Positions 6,343 through 13,144 of a DNA stretch of 14,691 nucleotides are shown here, piece after piece (the stretch's first letter is position 1; each line of letters opens with the position of its first letter). The notes beneath the pieces were generated by a model. The model did no database searches. It had not been told where the DNA came from and saw only the letters and a program-made list of their open reading frames with translations. The position numbers and the translations under genes are program-made. The stretch is from Methanobacteriota archaeon (GTDB lineage: Archaea > Hydrothermarchaeota > Hydrothermarchaeia > Hydrothermarchaeales > SZUA-236), in the NCBI GenBank assembly GCA_003695745.1, contig RFHW01000051.1, forward strand, positions 1-14,691. The letters run 5' to 3'.

Positions 6343-6380
6343 TCATGAAGACAGACCCAGTGAACTATTGAGAAGGCCTA
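6343..6380. repeat. truD 3'-end direct repeat, copy 2 (stranded, rbcL side)
   Basis: This still reads ATG AAG ACA GAC CCA GTG AAC TAT TGA (6345-6371), the last eight truD codons and stop, although no truD body precedes it. Its similarity to the real gene begins abruptly at 6343. The final AGGCCTA contains the rbcL stop. Because it keeps the six-base spacing to rbcL, it is probably the original truD end displaced by the vapBC insertion. Confidence 0.85.
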
Positions 6381-7604
6381 GATCTCTCCCCACTTCTCCA
6401 GCGCAAGGGCAAGCTCTCTGTGGTCCCTGGCATATTCTTTGAGCGGGGTTTTTTGGAGACATGCCTCCACGGCCTGTCTCATGGCAAGGGCTCCTGCGGC
6501 TGTGCCTTCGGGGTGGCCGTGGATGCCGCCCCCTGCCTGACATACAAAGTCCCTGCCGAAGAAACGGTTCATCTCAGGCACCAATCCAGGGTAGACGCCG
6601 CCTGATGCCACTGGGAGCACCGGCCGGATGCCGTGCATCTCCTCTGTGCACGCCTCTATGTTCTCTGCCACCTCCTCCTTGCCTTCGGTCATCTTGCCAA
6701 CTGCGGCGCCCACATGGAGCTGGTCCACGCCGATGAGGCGGGAGATCTTGGCGATGACTGGCATGGCGATGCCGTGGCGCGGGCTCTTCGTGAGCGCGGC
6801 GTGGCCGGCGCGGTGGGCATGTATTACAAGCTTGAAGTCCTGGTCCCGCAGCGTCTGAAGCGCGCTCCACCCCGCGGTGAGGATGTCCACCATGAGATAC
6901 CTGCCGCCCTGCTCCTCGATGAACTCGGCCCGCCTGAGCATGGTCTCGGTCTCAGACGTCACATTCGCCATGTACACCTTCCGCTCGCCCGTCTCCTCCT
7001 CGGCCCTGTCCCTTGCCTCAAGGGTCTTTACCACCCGGTCCTCAAAGGGGTTGAATGATTGGCCTGCGAGGTTCTCATCGTCCTTCACGATGTCGCAGCC
7101 CCCTCTCCACGCCTCATAGGCCACCTCGGCATGGTCCGCTGTGTTAAGACCGAGCTTGGGCTTCACGATGGTCCCGATCAGGGGCCGGTCCCTCACTCCA
7201 AGGAGGCTTCGCACACCCTGTATCCCGTATGCCGGGCCTTTGAAGGAGGCGGCAAGCTTCCGGGGAAAGATGATGTCATTCAACCTGAGGTTGGTGACCT
7301 CCTTCAGGCCGAATACGTTGCCTGCCACGCTTGAGAGGATGTTGGGCATGTTGCCGGGCTCGAAAAGCCCGATGGGATAGGCGATCCCTATCTCCGGGCC
7401 GTTGATCTCAAAGACGGTGGCATGGAGCCTTTCCACATAGGATTTGAAGGTGGATATCTCTGTCCACGTCCCCACCGAGCTCTCGGCAGCCACGCCGCCT
7501 GCGGCCTTTTCAAAGGGCATCCCATCCACCTCAAGGTGGAACCTGCAGATGAGGTCGTCCTCCCCCGGCGTATATCCTAGGTCAAGGAAATCCTCGTATC
7601 TCAA
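6378..7604 (-). CDS. rbcL: Ribulose-1,5-bisphosphate carboxylase, form III large chain
   Basis: RuBisCO fixes CO2 on ribulose bisphosphate to give two 3-phosphoglycerates. In archaea the III-b type works in AMP/nucleoside salvage, the III-a type in the reductive hexulose-phosphate route. All active-site residues can be placed: E41, T46, W47 (AAESSVGTWTE), N96 (AGNVFG), K148 and K150 (GTIVKPKLG), carbamate lysine K174 with D176 and E177 (VKDDEN), H264-R265 (HAHRAGH), H297 (LHVG), loop-6 K304 (VGKM), S334-G335-G336 and G359-G360 (QAGGGIHGHPEG). The sequence resembles III-b more than the methanogen III-a proteins (VKDDEN, not VKNDEP; end LALALEKWG). At 408 residues it is slightly short at the N-terminus. 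The start is TTG: an in-frame TGA lies nine codons upstream, TTG is the first usable codon, and GAGGTGG precedes it by ~7 bases. It lies 30 bases after the CBS gene, so the two are likely one operon. Confidence 0.95.
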   Translation of the reverse strand: MRYEDFLDLGYTPGEDDLICRFHLEVDGMPFEKAAGGVAAESSVGTWTEISTFKSYVERLHATVFEINGPEIGIAYPIGLFEPGNMPNILSSVAGNVFGLKEVTNLRLNDIIFPRKLAASFKGPAYGIQGVRSLLGVRDRPLIGTIVKPKLGLNTADHAEVAYEAWRGGCDIVKDDENLAGQSFNPFEDRVVKTLEARDRAEEETGERKVYMANVTSETETMLRRAEFIEEQGGRYLMVDILTAGWSALQTLRDQDFKLVIHAHRAGHAALTKSPRHGIAMPVIAKISRLIGVDQLHVGAAVGKMTEGKEEVAENIEACTEEMHGIRPVLPVASGGVYPGLVPEMNRFFGRDFVCQAGGGIHGHPEGTAAGALAMRQAVEACLQKTPLKEYARDHRELALALEKWGEI

Positions 7605-7634
7605 TGTCCTGCCACCTCTTCCAATCGCTCAACG

Positions 7635-8732
7635 TCAGCGCTTCAGGCTTATAACCCTTTTATTGAGCCCCTCCACTATCTCGTCTGCACAGCTCAGGAG
7701 GTCCCAATCCTCGGCCGTCACATGGAAAAGCCCTTTGTTTGTCCTGAGCCTTGCCCTGATGCCCCACCTCCTTCTGCCGCCTTTCATCTGGTTTTCCACA
7801 TGGAGGCTCAGGCTCTCAGCCCTTATCCAGTTGAACCGGCCCATCTTCTCCATGAATCTCTCTATCTTTGAATAAAGGGTGGTGCGGGTGAACGGATCGC
7901 CTCTCTCAAGGCCGGTGACATCTACAGACATCTCTCTGCCCTGCTCCAGCCCGATAAGCCTTTTCAGCACATCATACTGGGTGATAACGCCCAGAGGACG
8001 TCCTGCCCTGTCCGCCACAACAGACATATATGGGTTCACCCTGATCATCGCCTCACAGACATCTTTCAATGGGTCCTCTCTTTTCACAACAGCGGCCTCT
8101 GAGATAAAGGCCCCCACCTCTACCTCCATCCTGTCTTTTTCACCTTCCAGATCGCCTTCAGCGCCGCTTTCCCTTTTGAACCACACAGCCCTGCTTATGT
8201 CCTCGATAAGCACAGAGCCGGCTATCCTGCCATGCCTGTCCACGACCGGCGCCGCCACTTCACCAAGCCCAAGCATCAGCTCAACGGCCCTGCCTATGCT
8301 GTCCCTCTCAGAAAGGACCTCAGGCTCCTCTGACATGACATCCCCTGCCTTCACATCCCCTGTTCCATGGAGCTTTGCAGCCGCTCCAATGACATCTGTC
8401 CTTGAGATTATGCCTGTGAGGGTTCCATCGTCGTCCATCACCGGCAGGGCCCGGAAGCCTGTTTCAAGCATGACCTGTGCAGCCTCAAAGATGCTTCTGT
8501 CACCTTCTATCCGGGGCGGCGCCACCATCAGCTTCCCTATCTTCGTGGTGATGGGAACATGCTTCTTTCGCAGCAGACCGTCAAAGCTGAAATAGCCCAC
8601 AAGCCTGCCCTGCCTGTCAACAACCGGCATCTCATGGAGGGAGTGAGCTGACATCCTTGCAATGACCGTGGAAAGGAGGTCCTCAGGCGCAGAGGTGACA
8701 ACATCCCTGCTCATCAGCTCTGAAACCTTCAA
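7635..8732 (-). CDS. Four-CBS-domain protein with HPF/RaiA-like C-terminus
   Basis: About 365 residues. Four CBS motifs follow each other (roughly 1-57, 65-120, 125-180, 200-260), each with the pattern of V..LM, then A...M, then PVVD/G.L.G. They form two Bateman modules, which commonly bind AMP, ADP, ATP or SAM. Residues ~270-365 (SKIERFMEKMGRFNW, SLSLHVENQMKGGRRRWGIR, FHVTAEDWDLLSCADEIVEG) have the beta-alpha pattern of the HPF/RaiA (S30AE) ribosome-hibernation domain, so this may be an adenylate-sensing ribosome factor. That function is inferred from architecture. I chose TTG 8732 (reads KVSELMSRDVVTS, the usual beginning of CBS proteins), preceded by GAGGGGGAG 12 bases away. GTG 8774 in frame is the alternative; the longest frame, from 8879, would run across the promoter and into archease. 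It is upstream of rbcL by 30 bases. Confidence 0.85.
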   Translation of the reverse strand: MKVSELMSRDVVTSAPEDLLSTVIARMSAHSLHEMPVVDRQGRLVGYFSFDGLLRKKHVPITTKIGKLMVAPPRIEGDRSIFEAAQVMLETGFRALPVMDDDGTLTGIISRTDVIGAAAKLHGTGDVKAGDVMSEEPEVLSERDSIGRAVELMLGLGEVAAPVVDRHGRIAGSVLIEDISRAVWFKRESGAEGDLEGEKDRMEVEVGAFISEAAVVKREDPLKDVCEAMIRVNPYMSVVADRAGRPLGVITQYDVLKRLIGLEQGREMSVDVTGLERGDPFTRTTLYSKIERFMEKMGRFNWIRAESLSLHVENQMKGGRRRWGIRARLRTNKGLFHVTAEDWDLLSCADEIVEGLNKRVISLKR

Positions 8733-8780
8733 AGAATCTTTCTTCTCCCCCTCATAGATGGTATGCGCTTCCACAATATT

Positions 8781-8790
8781 ATTTATATGG
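8781..8790 (-). promoter_or_regulatory. TATA box of the CBS-rbcL operon
   Basis: Minus-strand CCATATAAAT. A start ~26 bases downstream would give a leader of about 25 bases containing GAGGGGGAG, then TTG 8732. A second candidate, ATAAATATATG (8802-8812), would suit the GTG at 8774. The choice between them decides the protein start. Confidence 0.45.
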
Positions 8791-8845
8791 CCTGCCGCAT
8801 ACATATATTTATCGATGTAAGTGGATGGCGGTTTCCTGGGCCAAG

Positions 8846-8854
8846 CTTTTTTAA
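8846..8854 (+). promoter_or_regulatory. TATA-like element of archease-rtcB
   Basis: CTTTTTTAA centred ~28 bases before the archease ATG at 8878, with no ribosome site between, implying a leaderless start. Confidence 0.45.
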
Positions 8855-8877
8855 TCCCATCCAAGGGATAGGGTATC

Positions 8878-9297
8878 ATGGACTATGAGTTCCTTGATTT
8901 CACCTCAGACGTCCTGTTCCGCGCCTACGGAAGGGATGAAAAGGAGCTTCTGGTCAACGCCGCAAAGGCCATGTTCTCGGTCATATGCGAGATAGGCTCG
9001 GTGAGGCCGGTGAGAACGGTGGAGATCGCCTGCAGCGGCGCAAGCCTCGAAGAGCTCCTCTATGAGTGGCTCAGCACGCTCCTCACCGAGTCAGAGATCG
9101 AGGAGATGTTCTTTTCAGAATTCCATATTGACGTGATTGAAGAGAGAGATAATATGCTCAGCCTGCGGGGCCGGGCGCTGGGCGAGGACGCCACCGTTGA
9201 GAAAGGCGCAACCCTTGTAAAGGGGGTCACATATTATCAGCTGAAGGTTGAAAAGAGGGACGGCGGCTATGCGGCCACCGTGTCCCTCGACATATGA
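8878..9297 (+). CDS. Archease, RtcB activator
   Basis: Archease helps RtcB through guanylylation and multiple turnover in tRNA splicing and RNA repair. The 139-residue protein is of normal length and has the order of the family: YEFLDFTSDVLFRAYGRDEKE at the N-terminus, LEELLYEWLSTLLTESEI in the middle, LRGRALGE, VKGVTYYQLKVEK, and a C-terminal SLDI. The metal-site aspartates (in TSD and the terminal DI) are kept. Two usual histidines are replaced: HTAD is FTSD, and TYH is TYY. These may be lineage variants. It starts probably leaderless, 26-28 bases past a T-rich TATA element, and is followed after 16 bases by rtcB, the classic archaeal arrangement that confirms the assignment. Confidence 0.92.
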   Translation: MDYEFLDFTSDVLFRAYGRDEKELLVNAAKAMFSVICEIGSVRPVRTVEIACSGASLEELLYEWLSTLLTESEIEEMFFSEFHIDVIEERDNMLSLRGRALGEDATVEKGATLVKGVTYYQLKVEKRDGGYAATVSLDI

Positions 9298-9313
9298 GAG
9301 AGGCTGGTTCCAG

Positions 9314-10765
9314 ATGAAGGAGAAGCTGAAAAGTGTTGGCAAAAACAGATGGGAGATACCGATAGGGTCCAGAACAAAGGAGCCGAGGATGCGTGTCCCT
9401 GGCAGGATCATCGGGAGCCAAAAGATCATAGAGTGGGCAGAGGACGCCGCCATTGAGCAGCTCACCAACGTGGCCACCCTGCCCGGGATCGTCAGATACA
9501 CCGTCGGCATGCCCGATATCCACTGGGGATACGGATTGCCCATGGGAGCGGTCTCTGCCTTTGACGAGGAGGAAGGCATCATCTCAGCAGGGATGACTGG
9601 CTTCGACATAAACTGCGGCATCAGGATGATCAAGACCAACATGTCCTATGAGGAGGTGAGGCCACGTATAAAGGAGCTCATAAACGCCCTGTTCAGGAAC
9701 GTCCCTTCAGGCGTCGGGTCCAAGAGCAGGCTCAGGCTCACACCGGGGGAGCTTGAGGAGGTGATGACCAGAGGCGCGGAGTGGGCCGTGGAAAAGGGAT
9801 TCGGAACGAGAGAGGATCTGCTCCATCTGGAGGAGGGCGGTGTGATGGAAGGCGCAGACCCGGAGAAGGTCTCGCCAGAGGCCAAGAAGCGGGGGATGCC
9901 CCAGGCCGGCACCCTCGGCGCAGGCAACCACTTCCTCGAGATCCAGAGGGTTGAGGAGCTCTATGACGCCAAGAGGGCCGAGGCATACGGCCTGGTCAAG
10001 GACAACATCGTCATCATGCTTCACTGCGGCTCCCGTGGCTTTGGACATCAGATCGCGACAGACTACCTCCGCATACTCGACCGGGCCGTGAAGAAATACG
10101 GGATCGCGCTCCCCGATCATCAGCTTGTCTGCGCACCAGCCACGTCACAGGAGGGGCAGGATTATTTTGCGGCCATGAAGGCGGGTGTGAACTACGCCTT
10201 TGCGAACAGACAGGTGATGACCCATCGCATAAGGGAGAGCTTTGAGGAGGTGTTCAAAAGGGACTGGCAGGACCTTGGGATGGACGTCCTCTACGATGTG
10301 TGCCACAACATCTGCAAGTACGAGGAGCACATTGTAGACGGCGAGAAACGCAACCTCTATGTCCACCGGAAAGGCGCCACAAGGGCCTTCCCGCCAGGAC
10401 ACAAAGACGTGCCTGCAGCATACAGGAGCGTGGGCCAGCCGGTCCTCATTGCAGGGTCCATGGGCACAGCATCCTATGTGCTTTCCGGCACAGAGCAGGC
10501 GATGATGGAGACCTTCGGCTCCACATGCCACGGCGCAGGCAGGGCCATGAGCAGGAAGAAGGCGATAAAGAGCTGGCATGGAGATGAGATCCGCCGCAGC
10601 CTTGAAAAGGAGGGCATGCTGGTGGTCGCCACAAGCCCGAAGGTGATTGCCGAGGAGGCCCCGGCGGCATATAAGGATGTGGACGAGGTCGTTGAGTCGG
10701 TGCACGCTGCAGGCATCAGCCTCAAGGTGGCAAGGCTCGTGCCCCTTGCCGTTGCAAAGGGATAG
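9314..10765 (+). CDS. rtcB: tRNA-splicing ligase RtcB
   Basis: RtcB joins RNA ends with 2',3'-cyclic phosphate or 3'-phosphate to 5'-OH ends, using GTP and manganese, in intron-containing tRNA splicing and RNA repair. The protein is 483 residues from ATG 9314, the archaeal length. Metal and catalytic residues are present: D98 and C101 (GFDINCG), H206 (GAGNHFLE), H237 (MLHCGSRGFGH), H331 (DVCHNICKYE) and the guanylylated histidine H406 (CHGAGRAMSR). There is no intein, which some archaeal RtcB genes carry. The frame extends upstream to 9248, but those 22 residues overlap archease and do not resemble the family. MKEKLKSVGKNRWEIP is the usual start. The gene is second in the archease-rtcB operon. 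Confidence 0.96.
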   Translation: MKEKLKSVGKNRWEIPIGSRTKEPRMRVPGRIIGSQKIIEWAEDAAIEQLTNVATLPGIVRYTVGMPDIHWGYGLPMGAVSAFDEEEGIISAGMTGFDINCGIRMIKTNMSYEEVRPRIKELINALFRNVPSGVGSKSRLRLTPGELEEVMTRGAEWAVEKGFGTREDLLHLEEGGVMEGADPEKVSPEAKKRGMPQAGTLGAGNHFLEIQRVEELYDAKRAEAYGLVKDNIVIMLHCGSRGFGHQIATDYLRILDRAVKKYGIALPDHQLVCAPATSQEGQDYFAAMKAGVNYAFANRQVMTHRIRESFEEVFKRDWQDLGMDVLYDVCHNICKYEEHIVDGEKRNLYVHRKGATRAFPPGHKDVPAAYRSVGQPVLIAGSMGTASYVLSGTEQAMMETFGSTCHGAGRAMSRKKAIKSWHGDEIRRSLEKEGMLVVATSPKVIAEEAPAAYKDVDEVVESVHAAGISLKVARLVPLAVAKG

Positions 10766-10816
10766 CCGCCCAGCCCCGGTTCCATCTCTGTCCTTCACCC
10801 CGCAAGGAGACCTCAA

Positions 10817-10828
10817 CTTTTATAAACC
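10817..10828 (+). promoter_or_regulatory. TATA box ahead of the 10848-10916 stem-loop
   Basis: CTTTTATAAACC, centred 26 bases before base 10848, the first base of an 11-bp stem. The spacing is what an archaeal promoter needs to start an RNA exactly at the stem. No protein start follows on this strand, and the next gene is convergent. Confidence 0.45.
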
Positions 10829-10847
10829 ATGAAAACAAAAGATTATA

Positions 10848-10916
10848 TGCCTATGGGGGGAGCGTATTTCCCACATACCTCAAAACACGTTTTTTCCACC
10901 CACCACCCCATAGGCA
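10848..10916 (+). ncRNA. Candidate small structured RNA or bidirectional terminator
   Basis: Bases 10848-10858 (TGCCTATGGGG) are perfectly complementary to 10906-10916. After a bulged A at 10905, two more G-C pairs can form (10859-10860 with 10903-10904). The ~42-base loop can form smaller hairpins, for example GTAT/ATAC, and contains a T6 run. With the TATA box 26 bases upstream this would be a ~70-base RNA in the rtcB-hemC gap. It lacks tRNA features (no CCA end, no T-loop), and I see no C/D or H/ACA boxes. Alternatively the stem ends both convergent transcripts: the minus strand is T-rich after it (ATAATCTTTTGTTTTC). The rest of the 183-base gap shows nothing else. Confidence 0.35.
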
Positions 10917-10948
10917 ATCTTTAAAACCACGCCATTAAATCTGGACAG

Positions 10949-11848
10949 TTAAAGGCTGATGCTCTCAAGCAGCTCCTGCCCGCCTAGGCTGAGCAGCTTT
11001 TCCGCAACCTCCCTTCCAACCCTGTCGGGGTCGCTGCCCCGTGCCTCTGCAGTGATCTTTCTTTTGCCGTCCTGTGAGAGCATGACGCCCCTGAGATGGA
11101 CCGCTCCGTCAGCGAGCTTTGACTCGGCGCCCAGCGGTATCTGGCAGCCGCCGCCCACGCCCCGCAGCAGGCTGCGCTCAGCCGTGACCTGCTTCATCGT
11201 GGCACCGTGGTTTATGGAGCCAAGGAGCTCTATGAGCTCTGAGTCCTCTCTGGCGACCACTGCAATCGCGCCCTGCCCCACAGTGGGCGTGAATATCTCG
11301 ATGGGCAGGGTCTCTTTGATATGTCCTTCAAATCCAAGCCGCTTGAGCCCTGCCTTCGCCATGATGATGGCGTCATACTGGCCTTCCTGAAGCTTCCTGA
11401 GCCGGGTGTCCACATTGCCCCTGAGGTCCTTCACAACGATGTCAGGCCGGTGGTTCTTCATCTGGGCTATCCGCCTGAGGCTTGAAGTCCCCACCACAGC
11501 GCCTTTGGGCAGCTCATCCAAGGTGTACTTTGAAATCAACGCATCATTCGTCTCCTCCCTCTCAGGCACAGCGGCGATGACAAGCCCCTCCGGAAGGTCC
11601 ACAGGCACGTCCTTCATGCTGTGCACCGCAAAATCCACCCTGCCATCGAGCACGGCGTCGTCAAGCTCCTTTACAAAAAGGCCTTTGCCGCCGATCTTCG
11701 CCAGCGGCACGTCTGTTATCTTGTCGCCCGTGGTCTTGATGCGCTTCTTCTCATACTCAAGCCCGTGCTTCTCCTTCAGGAGCCTGCCGATGTGGTCTGT
11801 CTGCCAGAGTGCGAGGCGCGAGCCCCGCGTCCCGATAACAACCTTCAT
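10949..11848 (-). CDS. hemC: Porphobilinogen deaminase (hydroxymethylbilane synthase)
   Basis: HemC condenses four porphobilinogens to hydroxymethylbilane in tetrapyrrole synthesis (siroheme, heme by the archaeal route, cobamide, F430). The 299-residue protein begins VIGTRGSRLALWQTD. It has FVKELDDAVLDG, VHSMKDVPVDLPEG with catalytic D80, GTSSLRRIAQ, DLRGNVDTRLRKL and GGGCQIPLGA with C235, which carries the dipyrromethane cofactor. It overlaps the hemL stop by four bases (ATGA), so it is translationally coupled to hemL. No other hem genes are in the window. Confidence 0.96.
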   Translation of the reverse strand: MKVVIGTRGSRLALWQTDHIGRLLKEKHGLEYEKKRIKTTGDKITDVPLAKIGGKGLFVKELDDAVLDGRVDFAVHSMKDVPVDLPEGLVIAAVPEREETNDALISKYTLDELPKGAVVGTSSLRRIAQMKNHRPDIVVKDLRGNVDTRLRKLQEGQYDAIIMAKAGLKRLGFEGHIKETLPIEIFTPTVGQGAIAVVAREDSELIELLGSINHGATMKQVTAERSLLRGVGGGCQIPLGAESKLADGAVHLRGVMLSQDGKRKITAEARGSDPDRVGREVAEKLLSLGGQELLESISL

Positions 11849-13113
11849 AGGACCGTCCTCAGGGCAGACTCCATCTCCACAAGGGTCCGCTCAATGTCCT
11901 CTTCTCTGTGGGCCGTTGAGATGAAGTTGCACTCATACTGCGAGGGCGGGAGGAAAACGCCTTTTTTGAGGAGCTCCTGCTGATACCTGAGGAAGAGTTC
12001 CTTGTCAGCCCGGAGCGCGGACTGGTAGTCTGTCACCTCCTCGCCTGTGAAGTACATCTGGTACATGCTGGCAACGCCGTAGACCCGGGTGTCTATGCCG
12101 AGGTCCTCTGAGATGTCACGCAGACCTTTACGCATATAGCCGCCGGTCTTTTCAAGGGCTTCATAGACGCCGGGCCTCTCAAGCTCGCCGATGGCCGCAA
12201 GCCCTGCAGTCATGGACAGGGGGTTGCCGTTGAATGTGCCGGCCTGATAGACCTCCCCCACAGGCGCCATGTGCTCCATCACATCCCGTGTTGAGGCGAT
12301 GCAGCCGATGGGCAGGCCGCCGCCAAGGATCTTCCCCAGCGTCGTAATATCTGGCTTCACGCCGTAATACCCTTGGGCGCCGCCGAGGCCGAGGCGAAAA
12401 CCTGTTATCACCTCGTCGAATATCAACAGCACTTCGTGCTCCTTTGTGATCTTTCGCAGGAACCGGAGATAACCGGGTTTTGGCATGACACAGCCTATAT
12501 TCCCGATGATGGGCTCCAGTATGATGCAGGCAAGGTCGTCCTCCTCTTCCACGATCCGCTCTATCGCCTCCTCGTCGTTGAAGGGCGCAAGGATAGTGTT
12601 CTTCGTTGTGTCAGCGGGTATGCCGGCTGAATTGGGAACGCCCTGTGTGGTGGCGCCGCTGCCTGCCTTGACAAGCACATAGTCATGGGCTCCGTGAAAG
12701 GCGCCTTCGAACTTGACGAACCTGTTTTTGCCTGTCACGCCCCGTGCAAGGCGGATCGCGCCCATCGTCGCCTCTGTGCCGGTGTTAACAAAGCGCACCA
12801 TCTCCGCAGAAGGGACGTGTTTTGCGATCTTCCGTGCGAAGTCGATCTCCAGCTCTGTCGGGGCGCCATAGAGCGTGCCCTTTTCAAGCTGCGCTGCCAC
12901 GGCATCAACCACAGCCGGGTTTGCATGGCCGAGTATGAGCGGCCCGTAGCCGAGGCAGTAGTCGATGTAGGAGCGCCCGTCCGCATCATAGAGCCGGCAG
13001 CCCTCAGCCCGCTCCACAAAGAAGGGATAGGGCTTCATCGCCCGGACAGGCGAGTTCACACCGCCTACAAGCACCTTCCTGGAATCTTCAAAAAGCCTTT
13101 GCGACCGATCCAT
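11845..13113 (-). CDS. hemL: Glutamate-1-semialdehyde 2,1-aminomutase
   Basis: HemL is a PLP enzyme that turns glutamate-1-semialdehyde into 5-aminolevulinate, the second step of the C5 tetrapyrrole pathway. Landmarks are VGGVNSPVRAMKPYPFF, GYGPLILGHANP, FVNTGTEATMGAIRLARG, FEGAFHGAHD, LIFDEVITGFR and TLGKILGGGLPIG with the PLP lysine K261. Length is 422 residues, normal. I use ATG 13113: GAGGAG is nine bases before it, whereas for the upstream TTG at 13122 the same GAGGAG would touch the codon. It is first gene of hemL-hemC, with its own TATA box and a direct repeat around the start of transcription. Glutamyl-tRNA reductase and HemB, normally near, lie outside the window. Confidence 0.96.
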   Translation of the reverse strand: MDRSQRLFEDSRKVLVGGVNSPVRAMKPYPFFVERAEGCRLYDADGRSYIDYCLGYGPLILGHANPAVVDAVAAQLEKGTLYGAPTELEIDFARKIAKHVPSAEMVRFVNTGTEATMGAIRLARGVTGKNRFVKFEGAFHGAHDYVLVKAGSGATTQGVPNSAGIPADTTKNTILAPFNDEEAIERIVEEEDDLACIILEPIIGNIGCVMPKPGYLRFLRKITKEHEVLLIFDEVITGFRLGLGGAQGYYGVKPDITTLGKILGGGLPIGCIASTRDVMEHMAPVGEVYQAGTFNGNPLSMTAGLAAIGELERPGVYEALEKTGGYMRKGLRDISEDLGIDTRVYGVASMYQMYFTGEEVTDYQSALRADKELFLRYQQELLKKGVFLPPSQYECNFISTAHREEDIERTLVEMESALRTVL

Positions 13114-13122
13114 GCATATCAA

Positions 13123-13128
13123 CTCCTC
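13123..13128 (-). promoter_or_regulatory. hemL Shine-Dalgarno
   Basis: Minus-strand GAGGAG nine bases before ATG 13113. It decides the start in favour of the ATG over the TTG three codons upstream. Confidence 0.6.
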
Positions 13129-13144
13129 AATAAAGCCACTTAAG

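Larger units (their letters stand above)
5653..6380. mobile_element. Inserted vapBC cassette bracketed by truD 3'-end repeats
   Basis: A ~650-base cassette (5694-6342) holding only a toxin-antitoxin pair lies between two copies of the truD 3' terminus. Without it, truD would end (TGA 6369-6371) six bases from the convergent rbcL stop (6378-6380), the kind of tight junction seen elsewhere in this window. The layout matches insertion at the 3' end of a gene, with the target end restored by the incoming DNA, as integrases do at tRNA and some protein genes. No integrase, transposase or terminal inverted repeat is visible. Homologous recombination with a related strain's truD-vapBC segment is the main alternative. 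Confidence 0.55.

Noticed and set aside
7879..8595. 238-codon plus-strand frame across the CBS gene
   Set aside because: Serine/threonine/proline-rich composition typical of an antisense shadow; the CBS motifs on the other strand are clear.
6295..8820. TACATCGATAA shared by the vapB and CBS promoters (about 6295-6305 and 8809-8819)
   Set aside because: Eleven-base matches are expected by chance many times in a window this long, and no flanking similarity exists.
9248..9313. Longer RtcB start at 9248 with 22 extra residues
   Set aside because: It overlaps the end of archease, and the added residues do not resemble the RtcB family; ATG 9314 gives the normal length.
10145..10816. 223-codon minus-strand frame overlapping the end of rtcB
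   Set aside because: It runs antisense to conserved RtcB motifs, and its protein is cysteine/histidine-rich without domain pattern; typical of codon-bias shadows.
10848..10916. tRNA or tRNA-like gene
   Set aside because: The long stem lacks acceptor/CCA, D-arm, anticodon and T-arm features, so I list it only as a candidate structured RNA.
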